Shown: positions 6,700-15,311 of the stretch, one piece after another
How positions within the stretch are numbered: position 1 is the first letter of the stretch
Layout of the letters: every line of letters starts with the position of its first letter
Origin: JACVRX01 sp046726315
GTDB lineage: Bacteria; Actinomycetota; Actinomycetes; Jiangellales; Jiangellaceae
Reading direction: 5' to 3'
NCBI GenBank assembly: GCA_046726315.1
Contig: JBKPAG010000034.1
Coordinates: 1 to 64,000 of the forward strand
DNA: 64,000 nt
Position numbers and translations under genes: made by a program
Notes under the pieces: model-generated
Told to the model about the DNA's origin: nothing
The model's input: only the letters and a program-made list of their open reading frames with translations
Database searches by the model: none

Positions 6700-9516
6700 T
6701 CAGCTAGTTTCCGCTTCCACGGAGTCGCCGAGTTCGACGATCACCGCCACGGCCTCGTCGAGGGACATCCGGCGGCCACGGGCGAACGCCGCCTGGAACT
6801 CCTTGGCGTCCAGCGCTTCCAACGCATTGGCCAACGGATCTTGCCGATCGAGGAACTGCTGCAATGACGCCGGTGGTCGGACGCCGTAGCGTTCGCATAG
6901 ACCCTCGAAGGCTCCCGTCAGCAACGCCGCAACCGCCGGCCGATCGAGGGCCATGGCGACGATGACCCCTTCCTGTATCGAGATGCTGGTCGTGGTGGCA
7001 TCACGCATCCGATGGCTTTCGACGAGGCCGCGGATGACCCACTGGGCTGCCGTCATGACGTCGCCCTGAACGTACGCCGTCCAACCAAGGCTCGAGGCTG
7101 TCATGGCGTGGTACTGGACATCGCCGAGTTCCTCGAAGCGCGGCAGCAGCTCGCGGAAGATCGCGGTCGCCTCAACGGGTCGCCCGAGGGTCATGAACAT
7201 GGTGCCCCGAGCCCACTCGCAGCGTGCGACCCCGCGGGCATCGCCGATCGACTCGAACCTTTCCCGCGCATCCTCGAGAAATCTCGCCACCCGGGCGCCG
7301 TCGCCGCTCTCAACGAACACGACGTGCGCCAGGTTGAAGACGGCGTCGGCTTCCTCAACCGGGTCGTGCAGCCGTCGAGCGAGCTCGAGCTGTTCTTCGT
7401 ACCGGCGTCGTGCTGTGGCCGAGTCCGCCTGCCAGTACGCCAGATTGCCGCCGGCGGCCACTGCGGCTACGCGGGCGGCCGTAGGCGCATCCGCGCCCGG
7501 CATCGACAAGGCCGCGTCCGCGAGCGCACGTCCCTCGTGCAGATGACCGTCCAGCTGCCAGAACCGCCACAGCGCCGGCAGGAAGCGCAGGGCGATGTCC
7601 GTCTCGCCGGAATCGATCGCCCAGCGAAGCGCTGTGCGCAGGTTTGCGTCGTCGACCGCCAGCCGGTCGAGCCACCGCGGCTGATCCGATCCGGGCAGGT
7701 TCCTCGCCGCCGCCTCCGCGAGGTCCAGGTACGCCAGGGCATGCCGCCGTCGGGCAGGGCGCTCCTCGCCGCCGGCTGCAAGTCGGCCGGCGGCAAACGC
7801 CTGGATCGTCTTGAGCAGTCGGACTCGAACCCCGGTGGCGTTACCGGGCATGGCCTCGGCGCGCGGGTCGGAATCGCGGATGACGAGGCTCTGGTCTGCG
7901 AGAGACATGAGCCCATCGAGCACATCGACGGGGGTGGGGTCCGCGGGCGTCGCCGCTACGGCCCCCACCTGCTCAGCGTCGAAGCCGCCGTCGAACACCG
8001 ACAGCCGGTCGAGGAGCCTTTGGTGCTCCGGCGACAGGAGGTCGTAACTCCAGCCGATCGCCGCATCGAGCGTCCGTTGCCGGGCAGGTACGTCGCGTGG
8101 TCCGCTACCCGGCAACGGCACTCGAGTTGTCAGGCGGTCCCGGATCGCTGGGGCAGGCAAGAGCGAGATGCGGGCAGCCGCGAGCTCGATCCCGAGAGGT
8201 AGGCCATCGAGCAGCCGGCAGATCTCGCGGATGACCGGCGTCTGGCCGTCGGGCTGCCAGTCCGGCCGTACGGCCCGGGCCCGATCGACGAACAGTCGGA
8301 CGGCGGCGTCGGACGATGACACGCTCGGGTCAATTTCGTCGAACTGAATCAGCGGTCGGACCGGGTACTCCTGCTCGCCGGGGATCCGCAACGGCGCCCT
8401 GCTGGTGACGATCACCCGTGACACCGGGGAGGCTCGCAACAGCGCGGTTACCCCGCCAGCCGCGTCCAGGACGTGCTCGAAGTTGTCGAGGACAAACAGC
8501 ATCGATCGGTCGGCGACATAGGCGAGCAGACCGTTGGCGGCGGCCCGCTCGGGGCCGTCGAACAACCCAACGGTCCTGGCGATCACGGTCATCACCAGGT
8601 CCGCGTCGCCGATGAGGTCCAGGGCCACAAACCATGCCCCGTCGCGAAAGCGCGCCGCCTGCGCCCGGGCCAGTTCGGTACCGAGGCTCGTCTTGCCAAT
8701 CCCACCCGGTCCCGTCAACGTGACCAGCCGCATCTCCTCGAGCAATGCGCCGAGCTCGACGAGCTCCGCGTCCCGTCCCAGGAACGTCGTCAGCCGGGTC
8801 GGGACGTTGCCGGCGGCTGGCTGCCGCGTCCGCAGCGGCGGGAACGATGCCGGGAGGCCCGGCACCTCGAGCTGGTAGAGGCGTTCCGGTCGCGGCACGT
8901 CCTTGAGGGCGTGCTCGCCCAGATCGCGCAGCTGCATGTCGGCCGGCAGCGCGTCGTCCACCAGAGCCCGGGTCGACGCGGACACAACGATCTGCCCGCC
9001 ATGGCCCGCCGCCGCAATGCGTGCGGCTCGATTCACCTCGAAGCCGCCGTAATCGTCGCCGCTGAGGTGTGCTTGGCCCGAATGGAGGCCCATGCGCACA
9101 CGTGGGCCGCCATCGACCGGCCAGGCGTGGTCACGGAGCGCCCGCTGGGCGTCGATCGCCGCGTAGATCGCCGCGCCTGCCTCGGGGAACGCGGCAAACA
9201 GCGCATCGCCCTCCGTTCGGACAGCCACACCACCGTGCTTCTCCACGGCGTCGCGGATGATCCCCAAGTGCACGGCGTTGACGTCATCCCACGCCGAACC
9301 CAGCGCCCGGACGAGTTTCATCGAGCCCTCGACGTCGCTCCGCAGGAACGTCACTGTGCCGGTCGGCAGGCGCCGGTGCGAGCGAGACCTCTCGGACTTC
9401 GTCGTCACGATTGGGTGCCGATCCGCTCGGCCAGCGTGGCCAGCATCGCCATCGTCGCCTCCGGTTGCTTGCGCAGGATTCCCTCGAGACCAGCCTCGGT
9501 CACCAGGGCCAGTCAC
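6700..9516 (-). CDS. Class III nucleotide cyclase domain fused to NTPase and TPR repeats (regulator)
   Basis: 938 residues. After an N-terminal tail of about 50 residues comes a class III adenylate/guanylate cyclase domain: GTVTFLRSDVEGSMKL has the first metal Asp, TEGDALFAAF the second, and YGGFEVNRAARIA the Asn/Arg stretch. Next is a STAND/NB-ARC-like NTPase with Walker A TGPGGIGKTSLG and Walker B MLFVLDNFEHV, then VTSRAPL. The last 350 residues are Ala-rich helical pairs typical of TPRs. No DNA-binding helix-turn-helix is present, unlike AfsR/LuxR relatives. The GTG start overlaps the TGA of the upstream DUF3995 gene by four nt, which supports this start and coupled translation. Confidence 0.85.
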   Translation of the reverse strand: MTGPGDRGWSRGNPAQATGGDDGDAGHAGRADRHPIVTTKSERSRSHRRLPTGTVTFLRSDVEGSMKLVRALGSAWDDVNAVHLGIIRDAVEKHGGVAVRTEGDALFAAFPEAGAAIYAAIDAQRALRDHAWPVDGGPRVRMGLHSGQAHLSGDDYGGFEVNRAARIAAAGHGGQIVVSASTRALVDDALPADMQLRDLGEHALKDVPRPERLYQLEVPGLPASFPPLRTRQPAAGNVPTRLTTFLGRDAELVELGALLEEMRLVTLTGPGGIGKTSLGTELARAQAARFRDGAWFVALDLIGDADLVMTVIARTVGLFDGPERAAANGLLAYVADRSMLFVLDNFEHVLDAAGGVTALLRASPVSRVIVTSRAPLRIPGEQEYPVRPLIQFDEIDPSVSSSDAAVRLFVDRARAVRPDWQPDGQTPVIREICRLLDGLPLGIELAAARISLLPAPAIRDRLTTRVPLPGSGPRDVPARQRTLDAAIGWSYDLLSPEHQRLLDRLSVFDGGFDAEQVGAVAATPADPTPVDVLDGLMSLADQSLVIRDSDPRAEAMPGNATGVRVRLLKTIQAFAAGRLAAGGEERPARRRHALAYLDLAEAAARNLPGSDQPRWLDRLAVDDANLRTALRWAIDSGETDIALRFLPALWRFWQLDGHLHEGRALADAALSMPGADAPTAARVAAVAAGGNLAYWQADSATARRRYEEQLELARRLHDPVEEADAVFNLAHVVFVESGDGARVARFLEDARERFESIGDARGVARCEWARGTMFMTLGRPVEATAIFRELLPRFEELGDVQYHAMTASSLGWTAYVQGDVMTAAQWVIRGLVESHRMRDATTTSISIQEGVIVAMALDRPAVAALLTGAFEGLCERYGVRPPASLQQFLDRQDPLANALEALDAKEFQAAFARGRRMSLDEAVAVIVELGDSVEAETS

Positions 9517-10046
9517 GGATCCTTAGGTCCCCATCTTGCGCCAGGAAGTCGATGTCTCGATCGCCTGCGATTCCGGCCCGCCCACAGGCTGGCGCTGAAC
9601 GCCACACCCCAGAGCAGGAACCAGGGGTCCCAGACATACGCATGCCAGGCCAGCGCCCTCCGGTCGGCTCCGGGCGCTACCTCGAGTACGCCGGCCTCGA
9701 CGAATAACCCCGCCAGCGTCAGCATCCCGCCGTAGAGGATGAGGATGGTCGCGGCGATCCAGCCAAGGATGCGCGGCACCCGGCCCCTGGTCCACGACGG
9801 CAGCCGCCGGGCACCGACACCGGCGAGGACAGGCGCGGCCAGCGCGACTATCACCTTCACCACGACGATCAGCCACCACCCGGCGACCAGGGCGGGTTCA
9901 CGTTCTTGACCCCAACGCTCGAGGCTGCCGCCGATGGTGTCCAGCAGCGCCGTACCGCCGAGTGCCCAGTAGGCACTGGCAGCCGCCTGCCCAAGGCCGA
10001 GTGCGCAGGCAACGACGGCGGCGCTCTGGCCGGCGAGCTTCGGCAT
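9513..10046 (-). CDS. DUF3995 family integral membrane protein
   Basis: 177 residues with four predicted transmembrane helices: AAVVACALGLGQAAASAYWALGG, ALVAGWWLIVVVKVIVALAAP, ILGWIAATILILYGGMLTLAG and WFLLWGVAFSASLWAG (segments given in part). The SAYWALGG phrase in helix 1 and the late WDPWFLLWG phrase are the hallmarks of DUF3995, a family of unknown function. A basic tail (RNRRRSRHR) puts the C-terminus inside the cell. The gene precedes the cyclase/NTPase gene with a GTGA overlap, so the two should be made together. The membrane protein might be the input or the target of that regulator, which is inference. Confidence 0.8.
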   Translation of the reverse strand: MPKLAGQSAAVVACALGLGQAAASAYWALGGTALLDTIGGSLERWGQEREPALVAGWWLIVVVKVIVALAAPVLAGVGARRLPSWTRGRVPRILGWIAATILILYGGMLTLAGLFVEAGVLEVAPGADRRALAWHAYVWDPWFLLWGVAFSASLWAGRNRRRSRHRLPGARWGPKDP

Positions 10047-10064
10047 CCGGCGAAAAGTCTCAGG

Positions 10065-10814
10065 TCACGGCCCGGGCGTGGCCTGTCGGTCTCGGATTGG
10101 TCCACCGCGCCACGTCGGCGGGGCTCGATGACCGACGGCTGCGTCGAAGGCGGCTTGGGCCAGGAGGCGGGTCGAGTCCAGCGTGGGTAGAGGAGAGGCG
10201 TCGGGCGTTACCAACAGCGGTATCTCCGTGCACACAAGGGCGACCGCATCACAGCCCCTGACCGCCAGCTGTTCGATAACGCGGACGTACTCCTGACGGG
10301 AGCGTGCTGTGAACACGCCGTTCACCAGTTCCTCAAAGATGATCTTATTGATGATGTGGCGGTCCTCCGCGTCGGGTAGTTCGGCGGCGATCCCACGGGC
10401 GGCGAATGCCCGGGGGTAGATCGGACCGTCCATGAGGTAGCTGGTGCCAAGCACGCCGACACGCCGGTGGCCATCGCGAGCGGCGCGGTCGGCGACCACT
10501 TCGGCGATGTGCAGGCCCGGGAGGGCGAGCTCCCGGCCTGGTTGTTCGAGGGCCATATGCGCTGTGTTGTCCGGGCAAACGAAGAAGTCCGCGCCTGCGC
10601 GGGCGAGCCGCTGCACACTCACAAAGAGCGTGGCTCGGATCGAGATGTGGTCCCCTTCGTCCCATGCGGACATGCTGCGGGCCAGGGCGATGCAGTCCAG
10701 GGTCACATCAGGGTGCTCGTGGGCGCCAAGTTGGTGAAATCCCTCTTGGCAGAAGGCTCGAAAGCACAGCGCGGCCCCTTCCGCGCTGTGCGCGAGAATG
10801 CCAACGTGCTTCAT
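10065..10814 (-). CDS. Aspartate/glutamate racemase family protein
   Basis: 249 residues. The two-domain Asp/Glu racemase fold is recognised by the paired catalytic Cys contexts FFVCPDNTAHM in the N-terminal half and ALVCTEIPLLV in the C-terminal half, with GHRRVGVLGTSYLMDG between. Such enzymes interconvert L- and D-acidic amino acids, or related hydantoins and maleate, through a two-thiol mechanism. The NTAHM context favours the aspartate-racemase branch over MurI. It stands divergent from the transglutaminase-like pair across a palindromic site. D-Asp or D-Glu for wall peptides would fit the nearby gamma-glutamyltransferase, but that is inference. Confidence 0.85.
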   Translation of the reverse strand: MKHVGILAHSAEGAALCFRAFCQEGFHQLGAHEHPDVTLDCIALARSMSAWDEGDHISIRATLFVSVQRLARAGADFFVCPDNTAHMALEQPGRELALPGLHIAEVVADRAARDGHRRVGVLGTSYLMDGPIYPRAFAARGIAAELPDAEDRHIINKIIFEELVNGVFTARSRQEYVRVIEQLAVRGCDAVALVCTEIPLLVTPDASPLPTLDSTRLLAQAAFDAAVGHRAPPTWRGGPIRDRQATPGP

Positions 10815-10862
10815 GCTGGCTCCAGTGGTCCAGGATGGTCGCCATCGGGCCTCCTACCGTAC

Positions 10863-10877
10863 TGAGACCTGGTCTCA
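10863..10877. promoter_or_regulatory. Perfect palindrome in a divergent promoter region (operator candidate)
   Basis: TGAGACCTGGTCTCA is a perfect 7-1-7 palindrome. It lies in the 105-bp gap between the racemase start (10814, minus) and the transglutaminase start (10920, plus). Its size and place suit a dimeric TetR- or GntR-type repressor, but no regulator gene lies next to it. Confidence 0.45.
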
Positions 10878-10919
10878 AAACCTGGCGGCTGCGGCCAGTC
10901 TGTACTGGTCGGTTACGGC

Positions 10920-11768
10920 GTGGAAACAATGACGGTTCAGCATTCTGGAATGGCAGCCGTGACACGGCAGGTCCACGTGGGATGTGAGTTCCGGTATGCC
11001 GCACAGGTCGAGACCGCCGCGGTCTTCCAGGTTCAGCCGTCCGGGGCTGCGCCGACGACGGTGCTCCGGCAGGGCTGGGAGACCATGCCGGCCACCGATC
11101 GGCACGGCTATACCGACGTGTACGGCAACGACTGCCAACGGCTCTGCCTGCCAGTGGGCGACACGACGCTGCGATACGACGCCGTCGTAGCGGTCCCGGA
11201 CGCATCCGAGGCCGTGGACCTCGACGCGGCCGAGCTGCCCGCCGCGCAGCTGCCGGACGACGTGCTGGTTTACACGCTGCCCAGCCGGTATTGCCTACCC
11301 GACGTTCTCGGCGACGACGCGTGGCGGCTGTTCGGCAGCGAGAAGCCTGGCTACCGGCGGGTGCAGGCGATCTGCGACCATGTCCATGGACACCTGCGCT
11401 TCGACTACGGCAGCAGCACCTCGTCGACCACCGCGGCGGACGCGTACGCCGCCGCTTGTGGCGTATGCCGCGACTTCGCACATGTCGCCATCAGCTTCTG
11501 CCGGGCACTGTCGATCCCGGCTCGCTACGTCTTCGGCTACCTCCCCGCCATGGATATCCCACCGCCGCCCGAGCCCATGGACTTCGCCGCCTGGATGGAG
11601 GTCTACCTCGACGGCAGGTGGTGGACCTTCGACCCCCGAAACAACGCGGCCCGCAAGGGCCGGGTGGTCATCGGCCGGGGCCGCGACGCAGTCGACGTCG
11701 CGATGGTTACCACCTACGGCGGTCCGGTGCTGCAGAACATGCGGGTCTGGGCGGAGGAGGCGACATGA
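10920..11768 (+). CDS. Transglutaminase-like cysteine peptidase family protein (first of a pair)
   Basis: 282 residues from GTG 10920; ATG 10929 or 10950 would shorten it slightly. An N-terminal beta domain of about 120 residues precedes the transglutaminase core. The Cys is in ACGVCRDFAHVAISFCRAL, and the Asp in RWWTFDPRNN. Between them the expected His position reads DFAAWMEVYL, with Ala where active relatives have His before Ala-Trp. I recall subfamily members with a substitution here, so it may be a family trait. No signal peptide. Its stop overlaps the start of a second, complete transglutaminase-like gene by four nt, and the two probably act together, perhaps on cytoplasmic peptides. 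Confidence 0.85.
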   Translation: METMTVQHSGMAAVTRQVHVGCEFRYAAQVETAAVFQVQPSGAAPTTVLRQGWETMPATDRHGYTDVYGNDCQRLCLPVGDTTLRYDAVVAVPDASEAVDLDAAELPAAQLPDDVLVYTLPSRYCLPDVLGDDAWRLFGSEKPGYRRVQAICDHVHGHLRFDYGSSTSSTTAADAYAAACGVCRDFAHVAISFCRALSIPARYVFGYLPAMDIPPPPEPMDFAAWMEVYLDGRWWTFDPRNNAARKGRVVIGRGRDAVDVAMVTTYGGPVLQNMRVWAEEAT

Positions 11769-12646
11769 AGGTGCCGGCCGACGCGCTTCTGCATGCCCCG
11801 CGGCGGCTCCCGGCGCTCAGCGACCTGCAGGATGTCGGCCAGCGGATCTACGTGCTGCACCAGTGTTTTCGCTACACCTACGACTCTCCGGTAAGGGATC
11901 TGAACCATCGGCTCGTCGTGGTGGCCCCGCGTCGGCACGGCGACCAGCACAGGCGGCTGCATTCGATCACCGTCTCCGCCGCCGACGCCCAGACCACCCA
12001 CCGGAGGGACGCCGACGGCAATGTCGTCACCCGGTCCCGCGTGCCGGTGGTGGAAGACCGGGTCGAGTTCGTGGTGGACGTAGTCGTGGAGCGGGTCGGG
12101 TCGAGCCGCGACGTGTTCCTGCCAGCCGCGGCGCTCACCGACGCGCGGTACCTCCGGCCGACCCGGCTGACCGCCGCCGACCAGCCGATCCAGGACCTGG
12201 CGGCAACGATGGCGGGCCAAGATGCGCTGGCCACCGCCGAGCAGTACTGCACTTACGTTCACGAGGCGATCAGCTACGCGCACGGGGTGACCTCCGTCGC
12301 TACGACGGCTGCCGAGGCGCTCGCCGGCGGACGGGGGGTCTGCCAGGACGCCGCACATGTCATGATCGCGCTCTGCCGGGCCGCCGGGCTGCCGGCCCGC
12401 TACGTCTCCGGGCACCTGCTCGGCGAGGGCGGTACCCATGCCTGGGTGGACGTCATCGTCGCCCACGCTGCCGGTGCCCGCGCGGTGGCGTTCGACCCGT
12501 GTCACGGCTACCGCGCCGGTAGGGATCACTTGACCGTCGCCATTGGGCGCGACTACGCCGACGTGGCCCCGACTTCCGGCACCTACGTCGGCGCCGCCAG
12601 GGGCACGCTGACCGCGACCAAAGCGGTCGGCGTCGCGTCGCCCTGA
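11765..12646 (+). CDS. Transglutaminase-like protein with N-terminal beta domain (second of a pair)
   Basis: 293 residues from the ATG at 11765, which overlaps the previous stop (ATGA). The N-terminal part (YVLHQCFRYTYDSPVRDLNHRL) is the beta-sandwich module common in bacterial transglutaminase-like proteins. The core keeps the full triad: Cys in GGRGVCQDAAHVMIALCRA, His in GGTHAWVDVIV, and Asp in VAFDPCHGYR. Members act as amide hydrolases or peptidases more often than cross-linkers. No signal peptide or membrane helix, hence cytoplasmic. Because it retains the His that its partner lacks, the pair may consist of one active and one regulatory subunit, which is inference. Confidence 0.87.
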   Translation: MKVPADALLHAPRRLPALSDLQDVGQRIYVLHQCFRYTYDSPVRDLNHRLVVVAPRRHGDQHRRLHSITVSAADAQTTHRRDADGNVVTRSRVPVVEDRVEFVVDVVVERVGSSRDVFLPAAALTDARYLRPTRLTAADQPIQDLAATMAGQDALATAEQYCTYVHEAISYAHGVTSVATTAAEALAGGRGVCQDAAHVMIALCRAAGLPARYVSGHLLGEGGTHAWVDVIVAHAAGARAVAFDPCHGYRAGRDHLTVAIGRDYADVAPTSGTYVGAARGTLTATKAVGVASP

Positions 12647-13025
12647 CCGTCGTAGCGCAGCCAACGTCCCGCCGCGCTGGCCTGATTCGGACGCCTGCTC
12701 GCACCCAACGAACCCAACGAGCTGCACGAACCCGGCCAATTGGGGCGACGAGCTGCTGGTCCCGACTCGTCGTTCGGTATGCGACTTGCACCATTTGCCG
12801 TTGGCTTCTTCACGGGTGACTACAAAGACTCTCCAGCATTGGCGACGCGTTCACCCCGTTCTCCTCCCAGTCGCAGGGGACCGATTCGTCCAGCACCTGC
12901 TTCCGTATTGTGGGCTGAGGTCTGGCCGGGTCGCATTCACGCCTTGCCACATCGTGGCTGTACTGCTAAGCCACCGAGGGTGGCCTGTTCGTCACCGCCA
13001 CGCCTCCAGGGCTGAGGGAGTCATC
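12647..13025. other. 379-bp intergenic region with no recognised feature
   Basis: Between the transglutaminase stop and the gamma-glutamyltransferase start. Open frames here run into neighbours without family resemblance or ribosome-binding sites. A GGGAG ribosome-binding site for the next gene lies at its end (13016-13020). I find no clear promoter, hairpin or repeat. Confidence 0.5.
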
Positions 13026-14828
13026 ATGCGCAGAACCACCATCGGCCTCAGCGTCTCGGTGATGTTGTTGACGGGCAGCGTTTCGGCGCTCGCGACTCCG
13101 TCGCCAACGCTGGGCGTGACGTCCGGTCCCGCAACCGCCGTTGGCAGCGGCGGCGCGGCCGCCACGGTCGATGCATTGGCGACCCAAGCCGCAATCGACG
13201 TACTTACCGGCGGCGGCAACGCTGTTGATGCGGCGGTCGCGGCAGCGGCGGTGCTGGGTGTAACCGAGCCGTTCTCGTGCGGAATTGGCGGTGGTGGCTT
13301 CATGGTCATCTACCGGGCGAACGATGGACAGGTGACGACAATCGACCACCGCGAGACTGCGCCGGTCGCGATGCGGTCGGACTCGTTCTTCGAGGCAGGA
13401 CTGCCGCTTCCGTTCAGCGCTGCGCGGTATAGCGGCCTGTCCGCAGGCGTTCCTGGCACGGTACGCGGCTGGGCGGAGGCGCTGAACCGCTACGGAACGA
13501 TCTCGCTAGGCGCAGCGCTGCAGCCGGGGATCGAGGTCGCGAAGCAGGGCTTCACGGTCGACCAGACGTTCTTCGACCAAACGCAGGGCAACGTCGACTT
13601 CTTCGATGACATCCCGTCGAGTGAAGCGCTGTTCCTCGACCCCGACGGAACCCCGCGCGACGTTGGCACTGACTTCCGGAACCCGGATCTGGCGACAACG
13701 TACTCACGCATCGCCCATCTCGGGGCCAAGGGTTTCTACAGCGGTGAGGTAGCGGAGGCAATCGTCGAGGCCGTGCAGAGCCCACCGGTGGCGGCGGACG
13801 CCGATCACACGTGGCGTGCCGGGGTCATGACGATGCGGGACCTGAAGAGCTACGTCGCGCCGGAGCGTCCGCCGACAAGGGTGAGCTACCGCGGGCGGGA
13901 CGTGTACAGCATGGGCCCGCCATCCAGTGGCGGCTCCACGGTCGGCGAGGCGCTCAACATCCTCGAGGGGTACGACCTCGCTGGCATGGACCGCGCCACA
14001 GCGCTGCACTATTACTTGGAGGCGTCGCGCTATTCCTTCGCTGACCGCAACGCCTACCTTGCCGACCCGGACTTCTTCGACGTGCCGCTCGAGGGATTGC
14101 TCTCCGACAGCTTCGCAGCCGAGCGACGCGACCTCGTCACCGACCTCGCGGCGACCAGCCCAGTGGGGCCTGGCGACCCCTATCCGCATCAAGGCGCGGT
14201 TGCGCCTTCCCCGGCCCAGGCATCAGCAACCGCCGCCCGCGCTGGTACAACCACTCACTTGACCGTGTCCGACCGCGACGGCAACGTCGTCTCGTACACG
14301 TTCACAATCGAGTCGACGGGAGGCAACGGGATCGTGGTCCCTGGCTTCGGCTTCCTGTTGAACAACGAGTTGACCGACTTCAACTTTGATTCGACGACCC
14401 ACCCAAACCGGGTTGAGGGTGGTAAGCGGCCGCGAAGTTCCATGAGCTCGACGATCGTGCTCGATGACGGTCGGCCGCTGCTAGCGCTCGGCTCGCCCGG
14501 TGGATCGATGATCATCACGACGGTTCTCCAGATCCTCATCGACCGGCTCGACTTGCGCGCAGCTCTTCCCGAAGAAGCAGCTCTTCTCGAAGCGGTCGCC
14601 GCACCACGCGCCAGCCAACGCAACACGCCAGCTACAGCGGCCGAGCAGCAGTTCATCAATTCACCAGAAGCCGAGGTGCTAAGAAGGCTGCACGGTCACG
14701 TCTTCACCATGTCCACTGAGATCGGCGCCGCAACAGGTATCGAGTTCCTTGGCGACAGCCGGGTACTCGCCGTCGCTGAACCCACCCGGCGCGGCGGCGG
14801 CAGCGCCATGGTCGAACAACCCGAATGA
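13026..14828 (+). CDS. ggt: Gamma-glutamyltransferase, exported
   Basis: 600 residues from ATG 13026, preceded by GGGAG at good spacing. An in-frame extension to 12786 has no such signal and is rejected. The signal peptide is RRTTIGLSVSVMLLTGSVSALA. The proenzyme begins LATQAAIDVLTGGGNAVDAAVA. The autocleavage site is in GTTTHLTVSDRDGNVVSYTF, where the first Thr of TTH becomes the new N-terminal nucleophile. The small subunit also has FGFLLNNELTDF and KRPRSSMSSTIV. The enzyme hydrolyses or transfers gamma-glutamyl groups outside the membrane, for example from glutathione-like peptides or poly-gamma-glutamate. Full length for the family. Confidence 0.95.
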   Translation: MRRTTIGLSVSVMLLTGSVSALATPSPTLGVTSGPATAVGSGGAAATVDALATQAAIDVLTGGGNAVDAAVAAAAVLGVTEPFSCGIGGGGFMVIYRANDGQVTTIDHRETAPVAMRSDSFFEAGLPLPFSAARYSGLSAGVPGTVRGWAEALNRYGTISLGAALQPGIEVAKQGFTVDQTFFDQTQGNVDFFDDIPSSEALFLDPDGTPRDVGTDFRNPDLATTYSRIAHLGAKGFYSGEVAEAIVEAVQSPPVAADADHTWRAGVMTMRDLKSYVAPERPPTRVSYRGRDVYSMGPPSSGGSTVGEALNILEGYDLAGMDRATALHYYLEASRYSFADRNAYLADPDFFDVPLEGLLSDSFAAERRDLVTDLAATSPVGPGDPYPHQGAVAPSPAQASATAARAGTTTHLTVSDRDGNVVSYTFTIESTGGNGIVVPGFGFLLNNELTDFNFDSTTHPNRVEGGKRPRSSMSSTIVLDDGRPLLALGSPGGSMIITTVLQILIDRLDLRAALPEEAALLEAVAAPRASQRNTPATAAEQQFINSPEAEVLRRLHGHVFTMSTEIGAATGIEFLGDSRVLAVAEPTRRGGGSAMVEQPE

Positions 14829-14858
14829 GGCTGCGATCACTCACGCTCAAGGTCACCG

Positions 14859-15311
14859 GTGCGTAGCTGGCTGATCGGGCTCGGCGTCGCCGCTGTCCTG
14901 CTCGTGGTCTCGTGGGGCGCGCTCGTCCTGCTGGCGCGCCGGCTGCCACCGGGCATTCTGCGTGACCTGGCCGCATTCATCCCCGACTGTGTGACCACAG
15001 TCCGGCGCCTGCGAAAAGACCCGCACATCCAGCGCCGTGCCAAGATCGCCGTAATCATCGCCGGCGTATGGGTGGCCAGCCCGGTCGACCTCATCCCGGA
15101 GTTTCTACCAGTCATCGGCCCCCTCGACGACATCCTGATCGTGGCGATAGCGCTGCGCTACGCCGGCCGCCAAGTGCCCCGCGAGGTCCTGCTCGCCGCC
15201 TGGCCTGGCGAACCCCGCCTCATCGAAAGGCTCCTCGGCCCGGCCCGACAGGAGCGCCCGACACCGGCAAAGCGGCGCCCGCACTCGATGGACACCCGTC
15301 AGCGTAGGTAG
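14859..15311 (+). CDS. DUF1232 (YkvA-like) membrane protein
   Basis: 150 residues, GTG start. One N-terminal transmembrane helix (LIGLGVAAVLLVVSWGALVLL) is followed by a basic linker and the DUF1232 core: KIAVIIAGVWVASPVDLIPE, then PLDDILIVAIALRYAGR. The PxDLIP and LDD signature is diagnostic of this family, whose function is unknown. The C-terminus is basic and disordered. Its stop overlaps the 3' end of the convergent alpha/beta hydrolase gene by 13 nt. Confidence 0.85.
   Translation: MRSWLIGLGVAAVLLVVSWGALVLLARRLPPGILRDLAAFIPDCVTTVRRLRKDPHIQRRAKIAVIIAGVWVASPVDLIPEFLPVIGPLDDILIVAIALRYAGRQVPREVLLAAWPGEPRLIERLLGPARQERPTPAKRRPHSMDTRQRR

Noticed and set aside
7012..9735. Two long plus-strand open frames (about 400 residues each) opposite the cyclase/NTPase gene
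   Set aside because: They are rich in Arg, Gly and Pro, with no domain, and the minus-strand frame has complete cyclase and Walker motifs; long antisense frames are expected at this GC content.
12786..13025. In-frame 80-residue N-terminal extension of gamma-glutamyltransferase
   Set aside because: The extension is Arg/His/Pro-rich; ATG 13026 has a ribosome site and begins a normal signal peptide.
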